From assembly GCA_035353335.1 (NCBI GenBank), contig DAOPZJ010000004.1, positions 21,905 to 85,904 on the forward strand: a stretch of DNA of 64,000 nucleotides, in the 5' to 3' direction. The first letter of the stretch is position 1. Each line of letters starts with the position of its first letter. The notes below the pieces were generated by a model. That model saw only the letters and a program-made list of their open reading frames with translations, was not told where the DNA came from and ran no database searches. Position numbers and translations under genes: made by a program. This stretch comes from Oscillospiraceae bacterium (GTDB taxonomy: Bacteria > Bacillota > Clostridia > Oscillospirales > JAKOTC01). Shown piece by piece: positions 50,386 through 59,333 of the stretch.

Positions 50386-50878
50386 TTTTCAATTCCTCCG
50401 TCAGCATTTTTTTGGCGCGAAAATAAATGACCTTTGCTGAGTTTTCGCTGATTCCGAGTGCCTCCGCGACTTCGGTAAAGGGAAGCTCGGCATAGATGCG
50501 CAAGATTACGACATCGCGGTATTTATCGGGCAATTTGTGCACCAGCCGTTTGACCGAATCACAGACCGCCCTGCGTATCAATGAATCCTCCGGATTGTCG
50601 AGATTCGTCCGGCAGAAAGCATCGGTAACCAGATCGGTGTTGATGGCATCAAGGCCCTGATTATGTTTGCGCAAGTATTTATAATAGGTGTGTTTTGCGA
50701 TTGCGGCGAGCCAGGTAAACAGCTCGCTCTTTCCTTTGAAGCGGTGAAAAGCCGAAAAGGCCTGAAAAAAAGTCTCCTGTGTCAGTTCTTCGGATAAAAG
50801 CGCGTCGCCGCAGAGCGCGAACAGGAATGCATGAACGCGGGAGGCGTTTTCACGGTAGATTTTTTCAAATGGGTCCAA
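50369..50878 (-). CDS. ECF-type RNA polymerase sigma factor
   Basis: A 169-residue sigma factor starting at TTG 50878 (AGAGGTG upstream). Region 2 spans about 10-75 (GDALLSEELTQETFFQAFSAFHRFKG, FTWLAAIAKHTYYKYLR), and region 4 spans about 110-165 (LPDKYRDVVILRIYAELPFTEVAEALGISENSAKVIYFRAKKML). Its promoter region shares a 31-bp element with the divergent fab operon, suggesting self-activation and control of fatty-acid synthesis. The zf-HC2 partner is encoded downstream. Confidence 0.92.
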   Translation of the reverse strand: MDPFEKIYRENASRVHAFLFALCGDALLSEELTQETFFQAFSAFHRFKGKSELFTWLAAIAKHTYYKYLRKHNQGLDAINTDLVTDAFCRTNLDNPEDSLIRRAVCDSVKRLVHKLPDKYRDVVILRIYAELPFTEVAEALGISENSAKVIYFRAKKMLTEELKNELEL

Positions 50879-50915
50879 TTCGCACCTCTTTTCCTCTTTG
50901 ATAAATGCTTAATAT

Positions 50916-50946
50916 AGTTAGTACCCGTTTACGGGTAAAAGTTACA
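50916..50946 (-). promoter_or_regulatory. Predicted ECF-type promoter of the sigma gene
   Basis: Read on the minus strand: TGTAAC, 17 bases, TACTAAC, with CCCGT in the spacer. The predicted start is about 30 bases before the TTG codon. The element matches the plus-strand one at 50976-51006 at the same spacing. Confidence 0.6.
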
Positions 50947-50975
50947 AAATATTTTTTTAAAACTGATTAAAATAT

Positions 50976-51006
50976 TGTAACTTTCTCCCGTTTGATCGGA
51001 CTAACT
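50976..51006 (+). promoter_or_regulatory. Predicted ECF-type promoter of the fab operon
   Basis: TGTAACTTT, two bases, CCCGT, eight bases, ACTAACT. It mirrors the element of the sigma gene. It lies 31 bases before the fabH ATG. No TTGACA/TATAAT-type promoter is seen in the gap. Confidence 0.6.
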
Positions 51007-51037
51007 CTCTGTGGCTGAATCCACGGGAGGAACATGA

Positions 51038-52003
51038 ATGAGTTTTAAAATCGTCGGCACGGGCATGTGCGTGCCGGAACGCATCGTCACAAACGACGAG
51101 CTTTCACAGTTGGTCGACACCAATGACGAGTGGATTTCACAGCGGGTGGGTGTTCGTCAAAGACATATCTGCACTTCGGAGACAACAACGGATTTAGCGT
51201 TCACAGCCGCCAAACGCGCGCTCGACGACTGCGGCATGAAAGCCGAGGAACTGGACCTGATCTTAGCTGCCACAGTCAGCGGAGATACTGTGACGCCGTC
51301 TCTTTCCTGCGTGATTCAAAAAAGGCTCGGGGTACATTGCATGGCGATGGACATCAGCGCGGCATGTTCGGCGTTTGTGTTTTTGCTCGAAACGGCGGCC
51401 TGCTTTTTCGCCCGCGGCACATCGCACAGCGAGTATCAAAATATTCTCGTCGTGGGTGCGGAACGCCTGAGCCGGATCACGGACTGGGAAGATCGCTCGT
51501 CCTGTGTGATCTTCGGTGACGGGGCGGGGGCTGCGGTGCTCTCCCGCGGCGAAAATTATCTCGACGCCGTATTCACGGTAACAGGAGACGAAAATGCGCT
51601 GCGGGTTCCGAATTACGCCGGGAAGAGCCCGTTTTCGATGCTCGCGCCCGAATCGCCCTATATCCATATGAGCGGGCAGGAGGTCTACAAGTATGCAGTT
51701 CTGTCGATGGCGCAGGATATCGGCACGCTGTTAACCCGAAACGGCCTCTCGGCAGATGCCTTAAAATTCATTATACCACACCAGGCCAACCGGCGCATCA
51801 TCGAAGCGGCGGCAGAGCGCTCGGGCATACCGATCAATAAGTTTGTGATCAACATCGACCGTTACGGCAACACCTCATCGGCCAGCATTCCGATTGCGCT
51901 GGACGAACTCAACAAAGAGGGTAAACTGGAAAAAGGCGATCTGCTGCTGCTGACGGCATTCGGCGGAGGTCTTGCAAGCGCATCCTGCCTGTTAAAATGG
52001 TAA
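51038..52003 (+). CDS. fabH: 3-oxoacyl-ACP synthase III
   Basis: A 321-residue condensing enzyme that starts fatty-acid synthesis from acyl-CoA and malonyl-ACP. Cys110 is the nucleophile (DISAACSAFVF). The His of IIPHQANRRI and the Asn of YGNTSSASIP complete the triad. GGGAGG precedes the ATG. It is the first gene of an eleven-gene operon for fatty-acid synthesis. Confidence 0.96.
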   Translation: MSFKIVGTGMCVPERIVTNDELSQLVDTNDEWISQRVGVRQRHICTSETTTDLAFTAAKRALDDCGMKAEELDLILAATVSGDTVTPSLSCVIQKRLGVHCMAMDISAACSAFVFLLETAACFFARGTSHSEYQNILVVGAERLSRITDWEDRSSCVIFGDGAGAAVLSRGENYLDAVFTVTGDENALRVPNYAGKSPFSMLAPESPYIHMSGQEVYKYAVLSMAQDIGTLLTRNGLSADALKFIIPHQANRRIIEAAAERSGIPINKFVINIDRYGNTSSASIPIALDELNKEGKLEKGDLLLLTAFGGGLASASCLLKW

Positions 52004-52037
52004 CATTCGAAATATAAAAAATAAAGGAGAAATTGAC

Positions 52038-52262
52038 ATGGTAACCGAAAAAATCAAATCACTGTTAGTCGAAAAGCTTGAGTACGACGCCTCTAAAATC
52101 ACGAACGAGACCATTATGACCGATCTCGGCATCGATTCGCTTGACATCACAGAGTTGGTCATGGATCTCGAAAACGAATATAAAATCGAGATCGAACTGG
52201 CTGAAGACATTAAAACGGTAGCCGATCTGGCAAACGTCATTGAAGAAAAGATAAAGGGTTAA
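52038..52262 (+). CDS. acpP: Acyl carrier protein
   Basis: A 74-residue acidic helical carrier. Ser34 in DLGIDSLDITELVMDLE takes the phosphopantetheine arm. AAAGGAG precedes the ATG. It sits between fabH and fabK, the usual clostridial/streptococcal order. Confidence 0.96.
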   Translation: MVTEKIKSLLVEKLEYDASKITNETIMTDLGIDSLDITELVMDLENEYKIEIELAEDIKTVADLANVIEEKIKG

Positions 52263-52265
52263 ATT

Positions 52266-53216
52266 ATGATCAAATCAATTATTTGCGAACGGTTAGGCAT
52301 CCGTTATCCGGTGTTTCAGGGCGGTATGGCCTGGATCGCCGACGGGAAACTGGCCGCCGCCGTCTCGAATGCGGGCGGACTCGGTCTGATTTCGGCGATG
52401 AACGCGGGGCCCGATTATCTGCGTGAGCAAATTTCGGTCGCCCGTTCGCTGACCGATCAGCCGTTCGGCGTCAACATCATGCTGCAAAGTCCGTTTGCCG
52501 AACAGGTTGCCGATGTGGTCGCCGAAGAGAAAGTCAAAGTCGTAACCACCGGAGCGGGTATGCCGACCGATTTTATGGCGCGCTGGAAGGCCGCAGGCGT
52601 TGTAATTATCCCGGTGATCGCCTCGGTGGCGATGGCGCAGAAGATGGAAAAACTGGGCGCTGACTCCGTCATCGCTGAAGGTGAGGAATCCGGCGGGCAT
52701 ATCGGCGAACTGACGACGATGGCTATGGTACCGCAGGTGTGCGATGCGGTGAAAATCCCCGTGATCGCAGCGGGCGGCATCGGCGACGGCAGAGGCATGG
52801 CGGCGGCATTGATGCTCGGGGCGTGCGCAGTCCAGATGGGCACGCGGTTTTTGGTCGCCAAGGAGTGCGGCGTACATCAAAATTATAAGGATATGGTGCT
52901 CAAAGCGACTGATATTTCGACCGTCACAACCGGACGGCGTTTTGCCGCAAGCACTTGTCGTCAGCTGAAGAATCAATTCAGCCGGAATTTTAAACAGGTT
53001 GAATTTTTACCCGAGACCACGGTTGAAATGATCAACGCACTCGGCGTCGGCTCTTTACGAAAAGCGGCTGTCGAGGGCGACACCAAAGCCGGATGCTTTT
53101 TGGCGGGGCAGATTGCGGGAATGGTAAACCGCGAGCAGACCGCCGAGGAGATCATCACCGAGGTTGTCGGACAGGCGGAAACGCTGCTCAAAGGGGCCTG
53201 CAAATGGGTCGGATAG
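52266..53216 (+). CDS. fabK: Enoyl-ACP reductase II (FMN-dependent)
   Basis: A 316-residue flavoprotein that reduces trans-2-enoyl-ACP. It shows YPVFQGGMAWIADGKLAAAV, the HIGELTTM region with the catalytic His (EGEESGGHIGELTTM), and the FMN-phosphate loop AAGGIGDGRGMAAAL. FabK replaces the triclosan-sensitive FabI in many Firmicutes. It starts 4 bases after acpP. Confidence 0.95.
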   Translation: MIKSIICERLGIRYPVFQGGMAWIADGKLAAAVSNAGGLGLISAMNAGPDYLREQISVARSLTDQPFGVNIMLQSPFAEQVADVVAEEKVKVVTTGAGMPTDFMARWKAAGVVIIPVIASVAMAQKMEKLGADSVIAEGEESGGHIGELTTMAMVPQVCDAVKIPVIAAGGIGDGRGMAAALMLGACAVQMGTRFLVAKECGVHQNYKDMVLKATDISTVTTGRRFAASTCRQLKNQFSRNFKQVEFLPETTVEMINALGVGSLRKAAVEGDTKAGCFLAGQIAGMVNREQTAEEIITEVVGQAETLLKGACKWVG

Positions 53217-54115
53217 CGTTTCTATTCTCGGGGCAGGGCGCGCAGTTTCCGGGTATGGCAAAAGAATTTTACGAAACCGGCGCCATTGTTCGGGAATTGT
53301 TTGACGCGGCGGAAGTGATTCGCCCCGGGACTCTGCGGCAGTGTTTTGAAGGCACGCCCGAGGAACTCAAGCAGACCGAAAATACGCAGCCGTGTCTATA
53401 TTTAGCTGACTTTGCGGCGGCAATTGCGGCGCGTGAAGCGGGAATCAAACCGGACACGGCGGCGGGATTTTCACTCGGCGAGCTGCCCGCGCTGGCGTTC
53501 GCCGGAGCTTTCGATCCGTTGGACGGTTTTCGGCTGGTCTGTGAGCGAGGTCGAATCATGGCAAAGTACGCAAGCAAGATCAAAGCGTCGATGATGGCGG
53601 TGGTCAAACTGCCGCATGAGACGGTCGAATCCGTTTGCGCCGAATTCGACGGAGTCTGGCCGGTGAACTACAACACACCGGAACAGCTTGTAGTGTCCGG
53701 ATTGGACGAACAACTGAAGCTGTTTGAGGAAAAAATCCGCGAAAAGGGAGGTCGGTGCGTTCCGCTTGCAGTCGGCGGGGGTTTTCATTCTCCGTTAATG
53801 GACGGCGCGGCAGAAGAATTTGAAAAAGCGCTTGAAAAATATGAAATCAGAACACCTGTTTTGCAGTGCTATACCAACTGTACAGGGGAACCGTATACAA
53901 AAAACCCGAAATATTTATTAAACCGGCAGATCAATCACCCGGTCCGTTGGCAGCAAACCGTCTCGGCAATGCTCGCCGACGGCGTGACTGTTTTTATCGA
54001 GACCGGAGTGGGATCGGTACTGACCAAAATGGTGCAGCGTATGGCTCCCGGGGCCGTCTGGCGTTCGGTGCAGACGCCGCGGGAAATCGAACTCGTTTTG
54101 GAGGAACTAAAATGA
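53204..54115 (+). CDS. fabD: Malonyl-CoA:ACP transacylase
   Basis: A 303-residue transferase from ATG 53204, overlapping fabK by 13 bases. FLFSGQGAQFPGM opens the protein, Ser90 in AGFSLGELPAL is the nucleophile, and the catalytic His is in GGGFHSPLM at about 193. The longer open frame reaches back through fabK and is not the gene start. Confidence 0.95.
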   Translation: MGRIAFLFSGQGAQFPGMAKEFYETGAIVRELFDAAEVIRPGTLRQCFEGTPEELKQTENTQPCLYLADFAAAIAAREAGIKPDTAAGFSLGELPALAFAGAFDPLDGFRLVCERGRIMAKYASKIKASMMAVVKLPHETVESVCAEFDGVWPVNYNTPEQLVVSGLDEQLKLFEEKIREKGGRCVPLAVGGGFHSPLMDGAAEEFEKALEKYEIRTPVLQCYTNCTGEPYTKNPKYLLNRQINHPVRWQQTVSAMLADGVTVFIETGVGSVLTKMVQRMAPGAVWRSVQTPREIELVLEELK

Positions 54116-54849
54116 TGTTACAGGGAAAGGTTGCGGTCGTGACCGGCGGTTCACGGGGCATCGGGCGCGCAATCTGCTTGAAATTAGCCGAAGAGGGCGC
54201 TTCGGTCGCGTTTTTATTTGCCGGGAATACCGAAAGCGCAGAAAAGACGCTTGCCGAATTAAAAGCGCTCGGAACGAAGGCGGCTTGTTACCGCAGCGAT
54301 GTCTCGGATTTTGCGGCGGTCTCCGCTGTGTTCGGCGAGATTGTTAAAGAGTTCGGAACCGTCGATATTTTAATCAACAATGCGGGCATCACCTGTGATA
54401 AGTTAATGCTAGCGATGATAGAAGACGAATTCGACCGTGTGGTAAATGTCAATTTAAAAGGCGCGTTCAACACCATCAAGCAGGTCTATCCGATTTTTGC
54501 GCGCAAGCGTTCGGGTAAGATTATTAACATCTCCTCGATCGCGGGTATCACGGGCAACGCCGGGCAAGTGAATTACGCTTCCGCCAAAGCCGGGTTAATC
54601 GGCTTGACAAAATCGGTGGCGCGCGAACTCGCGGGGCGCGGAATTTGCTGCAACGCGGTGGCTCCCGGCTTTATCGAAACCGATATGACCGCCGCAACGC
54701 CGCTCAATCAGCAAATGCTTGCGTCGGTACCTCTAAACCGCATGGGAAAACCGGAGGAAGTGGCCGAACTCGTGTCTTTTTTGGCTTCTCCGAAAAGCGA
54801 TTATATCACCGGAAGCGTAATTCAAATCGACGGCGGCCTGGCAATGTGA
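54112..54849 (+). CDS. fabG: 3-oxoacyl-ACP reductase
   Basis: A 245-residue short-chain dehydrogenase using NADPH. It has the cofactor loop TGGSRGIGRAI (about 12-22), NNAG (about 88-91), and catalytic Ser-Tyr-Lys with VNYASAKAG at about 149-157. ATG 54112 overlaps the fabD stop; a second ATG directly follows. GGAGG stands 7 bases upstream. Confidence 0.95.
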   Translation: MMLQGKVAVVTGGSRGIGRAICLKLAEEGASVAFLFAGNTESAEKTLAELKALGTKAACYRSDVSDFAAVSAVFGEIVKEFGTVDILINNAGITCDKLMLAMIEDEFDRVVNVNLKGAFNTIKQVYPIFARKRSGKIINISSIAGITGNAGQVNYASAKAGLIGLTKSVARELAGRGICCNAVAPGFIETDMTAATPLNQQMLASVPLNRMGKPEEVAELVSFLASPKSDYITGSVIQIDGGLAM

Positions 54850-54922
54850 ATATTCGAAGGGAAGAAGTGTTTTCGGTAAAATCGATTTTTTTATCAAGCA
54901 TTATAGAGAGGATGAAAACAAC

Positions 54923-56152
54923 ATGAGACGCGTGGTTGTCACCGGAATGGGCGCATTGACACCGATCGGAAACGATGTTCCGACCTTTTGGGAAAACCTG
55001 AAGGCGGGGTCTTTGGGTATCGGCCCGATCACCAAATTTTCCGTCGAGGACTGCAAATATAAGCTGGCAGCACAGCTGAAGGACTTCGATGCGCTGAGCT
55101 GCCTGGATAAAAACACGGTGCGCAGAACCGATTTATTCGTGCAGTACGCACTCTTTGCCGCCGCGGAGGCCATGGAGGACAGCGGTTTGGAAGGCACGAT
55201 GCAGCCCGAGGACTTGAGTGTGGTTTTCGGCTCGGGCATCGGCGGTTTTGAGACCTTCTGCGCCGAACATGTCTCCATGCTCGAGGGCGGCCCGCGAAAG
55301 GTCTCTCCGCTTTTTGTGCCCAAAATGATCTCAAATATCGCGGCGGGCAACATCGCCATCCGTTACGGCGCGCGCAATTCCTGCCTGTCGGTGACGACGG
55401 CCTGCGCGACCGGAACAACCGCCATCGGCGAAGCGTTCCGTGCGATCCGCGACGGTTATGCCGAAGCCGCCATCTGCGGCGGTAGCGAGGCGGCGATTAC
55501 ACCACTGGCTATGGCCGGATTTACGAATGCGTTGGCGCTCTCCACTTCCGACGATCCCAAAGCGGCATCTCTGCCTTTTGATAAGCGGCGCGGCGGTTTT
55601 GTGATGGGCGAGGGCGCGGGAGCATTGATTTTAGAAGAATACGAACACGCGGTCAGACGCGGCGCGAAAATTTATGCCGAGGTCTGCGGCTACGGCGCAA
55701 CCTGTGACGCTTATCATGTGACCGCTCCGGCACCGGAACCCGATACCGCGGCAAGAGCTGTCAAAAACGCATTGCTCGGCTCTGAAAACGTTGATCCGAC
55801 CCGGATTTACGTCAACGCGCACGGCACCGGCACCGCGCTCAACGACCGCTGCGAGACGGCGGCTTATAAAAAGGTCTTCGGCGAAAAAGCGGGCGAGCTG
55901 CACATCAGCTCCACCAAGTCGATGACCGGACATATGCTCGGGGCAGCGGGTGCGATTGAGGCTGTTGCGGCGATTCTGGCGCTGCGCGAGGGCATCATTC
56001 CGCCCACCATCAACCTGAATGAACCCGACCCCGACTGCGATTTGAATTATACGCCCAACAAAGCGAAAAATACCGATCTCGATCTGTCGATTTCAACTTC
56101 GCTGGGATTCGGCGGTCACAACGCCTGCATCGCTTTTCGGAAAGTAGTTTAA
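54923..56152 (+). CDS. fabF: 3-oxoacyl-ACP synthase II
   Basis: A 409-residue elongating condensing enzyme. VVTGMGALTPIGN opens it. Cys161 is the nucleophile (VTTACATGTTAIGE), with the two His in NAHGTGTALND and KSMTGHMLGAAGAIEA. Length is normal. The 73-base gap after fabG holds no terminator. Confidence 0.95.
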   Translation: MRRVVVTGMGALTPIGNDVPTFWENLKAGSLGIGPITKFSVEDCKYKLAAQLKDFDALSCLDKNTVRRTDLFVQYALFAAAEAMEDSGLEGTMQPEDLSVVFGSGIGGFETFCAEHVSMLEGGPRKVSPLFVPKMISNIAAGNIAIRYGARNSCLSVTTACATGTTAIGEAFRAIRDGYAEAAICGGSEAAITPLAMAGFTNALALSTSDDPKAASLPFDKRRGGFVMGEGAGALILEEYEHAVRRGAKIYAEVCGYGATCDAYHVTAPAPEPDTAARAVKNALLGSENVDPTRIYVNAHGTGTALNDRCETAAYKKVFGEKAGELHISSTKSMTGHMLGAAGAIEAVAAILALREGIIPPTINLNEPDPDCDLNYTPNKAKNTDLDLSISTSLGFGGHNACIAFRKVV

Positions 56153-56240
56153 AGTAAATTTTCAACCCGGAGTTTGGTTCCTACAGCAAAAGAATTTTAC
56201 TCCGTAAACCATGCCAAACTTCCAAAAAGGAGGTCACATT

Positions 56241-56708
56241 ATGCAATTACAACTTGTCAAAGATTTGGCCGAATTGATGCGCCAATACGGACTCGGGCGG
56301 CTTGAAGTGCGCGACAGCGAAGTCCATGTGCTGCTCGAGTCGCAAAAACACGCCTCCGATCCGGCAGCCATTGTAACGCCGTCTGTTGCCGTGGCGAATA
56401 CCGTTGTGCCGGCTGTTAATACCGAAAAACCGGTACCCGCATCTGCACCGGAAACACCAAAGACCGATGCCTACTGCCAGAAGTCACCGTTGGTCGGTAC
56501 GCTGTATTTAGCCCCGTCCGAGGACAGCCCGCGTTTTGTCGAGGTCGGCACAAAAGTCAAAAAAGGCGACACCCTCTGCATCGTCGAAGCCATGAAAGTG
56601 CTGAACGAGCTGACCGCCGAAACTGACGGCAAAATAGTCGAGGTCTGCGGAAAAAACGCCGCGCTTGTAGAATTCGGCCAGCCGCTGTTTTTAATCGAGA
56701 AGGTTTAA
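56241..56708 (+). CDS. accB: Acetyl-CoA carboxylase biotin carboxyl carrier protein
   Basis: A 155-residue carrier from ATG 56241 (AAGGAGG upstream). It has an N-terminal helical segment (LVKDLAELMRQYGLGRLEV), a Pro/Ala/Val-rich linker (about 40-75) and a biotinyl domain with Lys119 in IVEAMKVLNEL. The Met-Lys-Val variant of the usual MKM is acceptable in the family. Confidence 0.95.
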   Translation: MQLQLVKDLAELMRQYGLGRLEVRDSEVHVLLESQKHASDPAAIVTPSVAVANTVVPAVNTEKPVPASAPETPKTDAYCQKSPLVGTLYLAPSEDSPRFVEVGTKVKKGDTLCIVEAMKVLNELTAETDGKIVEVCGKNAALVEFGQPLFLIEKV

Positions 56709-56711
56709 ACT

Positions 56712-57125
56712 ATGACGCAAGAGCAAATAAAACAGATTTTGCCGCATCGGGATGCGATGTTATTGATCGACGAGGCCGAAGCCGTCGACGGCGTTTCGCA
56801 TGCCAAAAAGCTGATAAAAGGCGACGAGTGGTTTTTACGCGGGCATTTTCCGGGCGACCCGGTGGTGCCGGGCGTGATTTTATGTGAAATTTTAGCGCAG
56901 TCCACCTGCGTGTTACTGGCACCCGGAGGACGAACCCTCTTCACGGGACTCGATAAAGTGCGTTTTAAAAATATTGTCAAACCGGGCGATTTGTTCGAGA
57001 CGGAATGCGTGATCACCAAGGCGCGCGCCCCATTTTATTGGGCGTCCGGAAAGGGATTCGTGGACGGAAAACTCTGCGTAAGCGCGGATTTTTCGTTTGC
57101 CATGATCACAGAACCCCATGTTTAA
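56712..57125 (+). CDS. fabZ: 3-hydroxyacyl-ACP dehydratase
   Basis: A 137-residue hotdog-fold dehydratase. It has PHRDAMLLID near the start, His45 in LRGHFPGDPVVPGV, and Glu59 in ILCEILAQ. It starts three bases after accB and overlaps accC by 8 bases. No FabA is present, consistent with Firmicutes. Confidence 0.95.
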   Translation: MTQEQIKQILPHRDAMLLIDEAEAVDGVSHAKKLIKGDEWFLRGHFPGDPVVPGVILCEILAQSTCVLLAPGGRTLFTGLDKVRFKNIVKPGDLFETECVITKARAPFYWASGKGFVDGKLCVSADFSFAMITEPHV

Positions 57126-58455
57126 AAAGATTTTAGTCGCAAACCGCGGTGAAATCGCCGTACGCATCATCCGCGCCTGCCGCGAGATGGGCATTGCCAC
57201 GGTCGCGGTGTATTCCGAACCGGACAAAAACGCCCTGCACGCCGCCCTTGCCGACGAGCGCATCTGCATCGGCCCGGCTTCGGCGGTGCAGAGCTACTTG
57301 AATATGCAAAATATCATCAGCGCCGCGTTGGCCACCCATGCCGAGGCCATCCACCCCGGCTACGGATTTTTATCCGAGAACAGCTTGTTCGCCGCGCTGT
57401 GTGTTCAAAACGATATCGTTTTCATCGGTCCGGAGAGCGAAGTCATCGACCGGATGGGCAACAAGGATCAGGCGCGCCGGCTGATGATATCGGCGGGCGT
57501 TCCGGTTATTCCGGGCAGCGGCGTTGTAAAAGACGTAACAGCAGCCAAAAAAGCGGCGGCTAAAATCGGCTATCCGCTGCTCGTGAAAGCCAGTGCGGGC
57601 GGCGGCGGCAAGGGCATCCGCATTGTCGAGCGCGAAGAAGACCTCGAAAAATCGGTGGTCGCGGCTTGCGAAGAGGCCAAAAAGGCCTTCGGGTGCGGCG
57701 ACGTGTTTTTGGAAAAATACCTGACCTCGGTGCGCCATGTCGAGGTGCAGATTCTGGCCGATCAGGCCGGGAACGTGGTCTGTCTCGGCGAGCGCGACTG
57801 TTCGCTGCAAATCGGCAGGCAGAAGGTGATCGAGGAGACCCCCTGTCCCGCGATTGACGAGTCCGTCCGCAAAAAGCTTTGGGAAGCAGCGGTCAAAGCG
57901 GTCAAGGCGGCTAAATACACCAACGCCGGAACCGTGGAATTTTTACTCGCACCCGACGGAAATTTTTATTTTATCGAGATGAACACCCGCCTGCAGGTCG
58001 AGCACCGCATCAGCGAGGAAGTCAGCGGCATCGATCTGGTCAAGTGGCAGATCCGCATCGCCTCGCAGATCGAGCTGCCGTTTAAGCAAGAGGATATCCG
58101 CTTACACGGCGCGTCGATTGAGTGCCGCATCAACGCGGCGGGCGGCGGCAAAGTGTCGTTTTTGCATATTCCGGGCGGCACCCGCGTCTCTTTTGACACC
58201 GCATTGGTTCAAAACGCCGAGGTCACCCCGTTTTACGATTCGATGATCGGGAAATTAATCACTGCCGGAAACGACCGCGAAGAGGCCGTGCGCAAGATGG
58301 AAGCGGCTTTGTGCGAGCTCGTCATCAGCGGCGTTCCGACCAACATCGAAAAGCAGTCGGAAATCATCCGCAGCCCGGAATTTCACGGAGCCGAATATGA
58401 TACGGCATGGTTACAGAGAAAAATGAAAAATGAAGAGATAAAAAATAAAAATTGA
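57118..58455 (+). CDS. accC: Acetyl-CoA carboxylase biotin carboxylase
   Basis: A 445-residue ATP-grasp enzyme that carboxylates biotin on AccB. It shows FKKILVANRGEIAVRIIRAC at the start, HPGYGFLSEN, the glycine-rich ATP loop KASAGGGGKGIRIV (about 160), VEFLLAPDGNFYFIEMNTRLQVEH and the C-terminal SMIGKLI. Full length. Confidence 0.96.
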   Translation: MFKKILVANRGEIAVRIIRACREMGIATVAVYSEPDKNALHAALADERICIGPASAVQSYLNMQNIISAALATHAEAIHPGYGFLSENSLFAALCVQNDIVFIGPESEVIDRMGNKDQARRLMISAGVPVIPGSGVVKDVTAAKKAAAKIGYPLLVKASAGGGGKGIRIVEREEDLEKSVVAACEEAKKAFGCGDVFLEKYLTSVRHVEVQILADQAGNVVCLGERDCSLQIGRQKVIEETPCPAIDESVRKKLWEAAVKAVKAAKYTNAGTVEFLLAPDGNFYFIEMNTRLQVEHRISEEVSGIDLVKWQIRIASQIELPFKQEDIRLHGASIECRINAAGGGKVSFLHIPGGTRVSFDTALVQNAEVTPFYDSMIGKLITAGNDREEAVRKMEAALCELVISGVPTNIEKQSEIIRSPEFHGAEYDTAWLQRKMKNEEIKNKN

Positions 58456-58472
58456 CGTATGGGGAGGAACCC

Positions 58473-59333
58473 ATGAGCGAATTCAACATAGCGGATCTTT
58501 TCCGCAAACCCGCCAACCAGCTTGAGCCCGGCGGCGTCCCCCGAAAACCCGCCGACGACCGCGAGCAGTGCCCGCGCTGCAAGCAATATTTTCCCCGCAA
58601 GCGGCTCGAAAAGAATAACCGTGTCTGCCCCTCCTGCGGACACCATATGTCCCTGTCGGCCCGGCGCAGATTGGAAGCGGTCTGCGCCGTCGGAAGTTTT
58701 TCGGAGTTGTTTTCCGACATCACGGCGCGGGATTTTTTGAATTTTCCGGGATATGAGGAAAAATTGAAAAAGGCGCGCGACGGCAGCGGGGAAAATGAGG
58801 GCGTGATCTGCGGCACCGGCATCATCGGCGGTGTCCGTTGTGCGCTGTTCGCGATGGAATCGGCTTTTATGATGGGCAGCATGGGTGCTGCGGTCGGCGA
58901 GCGCATCACCCGCACCTTTGAATATGCCACCGTAAACCGTCTGCCCGTTGTCGGCTTCACGGCCTCGGGCGGCGCGCGGATGCAGGAGGGCATTATCTCC
59001 CTGATGCAGATGGCAAAAATCAGCGGCGCGATTCAACGCCACGGCGAAGCGGGCGGGTTTTATCTCGCAATATTGACCCATCCGACCACGGGCGGTGTCA
59101 CCGCCAGTTTTGCGATGTTAGGCGACATCATTATTGCCGAACCCAAGGCGCTGGTCGGCTTTGCGGGTAAGCGTGTGATCGAACATACCACCAAAAGCAA
59201 ACTGGCAGCCGATTTTCAGACCGCGGAATTTGTACTGAAACATGGCTTTCTCGATGCCATTGTCGAGCGCAAACAGCTCGGAGATGTGATCGGTCGCTTA
59301 TTAAAACAGCACACAACGGAGAAAAAGATATGA
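58473..59333 (+). CDS. accD: Acetyl-CoA carboxylase carboxyltransferase beta subunit
   Basis: A 286-residue crotonase-fold subunit from ATG 58473 (GGGGAGG upstream). The N-terminal zinc ribbon has Cys33, Cys36, Cys52 and Cys55 (CPRC, CPSC). The acyl-CoA region GFTASGGARMQEGIISLMQMAK and the segment PTTGGVTASFAMLGDI follow. Its stop overlaps accA by ATGA. Confidence 0.95.
   Translation: MSEFNIADLFRKPANQLEPGGVPRKPADDREQCPRCKQYFPRKRLEKNNRVCPSCGHHMSLSARRRLEAVCAVGSFSELFSDITARDFLNFPGYEEKLKKARDGSGENEGVICGTGIIGGVRCALFAMESAFMMGSMGAAVGERITRTFEYATVNRLPVVGFTASGGARMQEGIISLMQMAKISGAIQRHGEAGGFYLAILTHPTTGGVTASFAMLGDIIIAEPKALVGFAGKRVIEHTTKSKLAADFQTAEFVLKHGFLDAIVERKQLGDVIGRLLKQHTTEKKI

Noticed and set aside
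50916..51006. A FapR-type or FabT-type operator for the fab operon
   Set aside because: TTAGTACC is present, but the matching TACTAA half is not at the 17-bp palindrome spacing FapR needs. No fapR or fabT gene is nearby. The outward repeat of TGTAAC-17-ACTAAC fits ECF promoters better.
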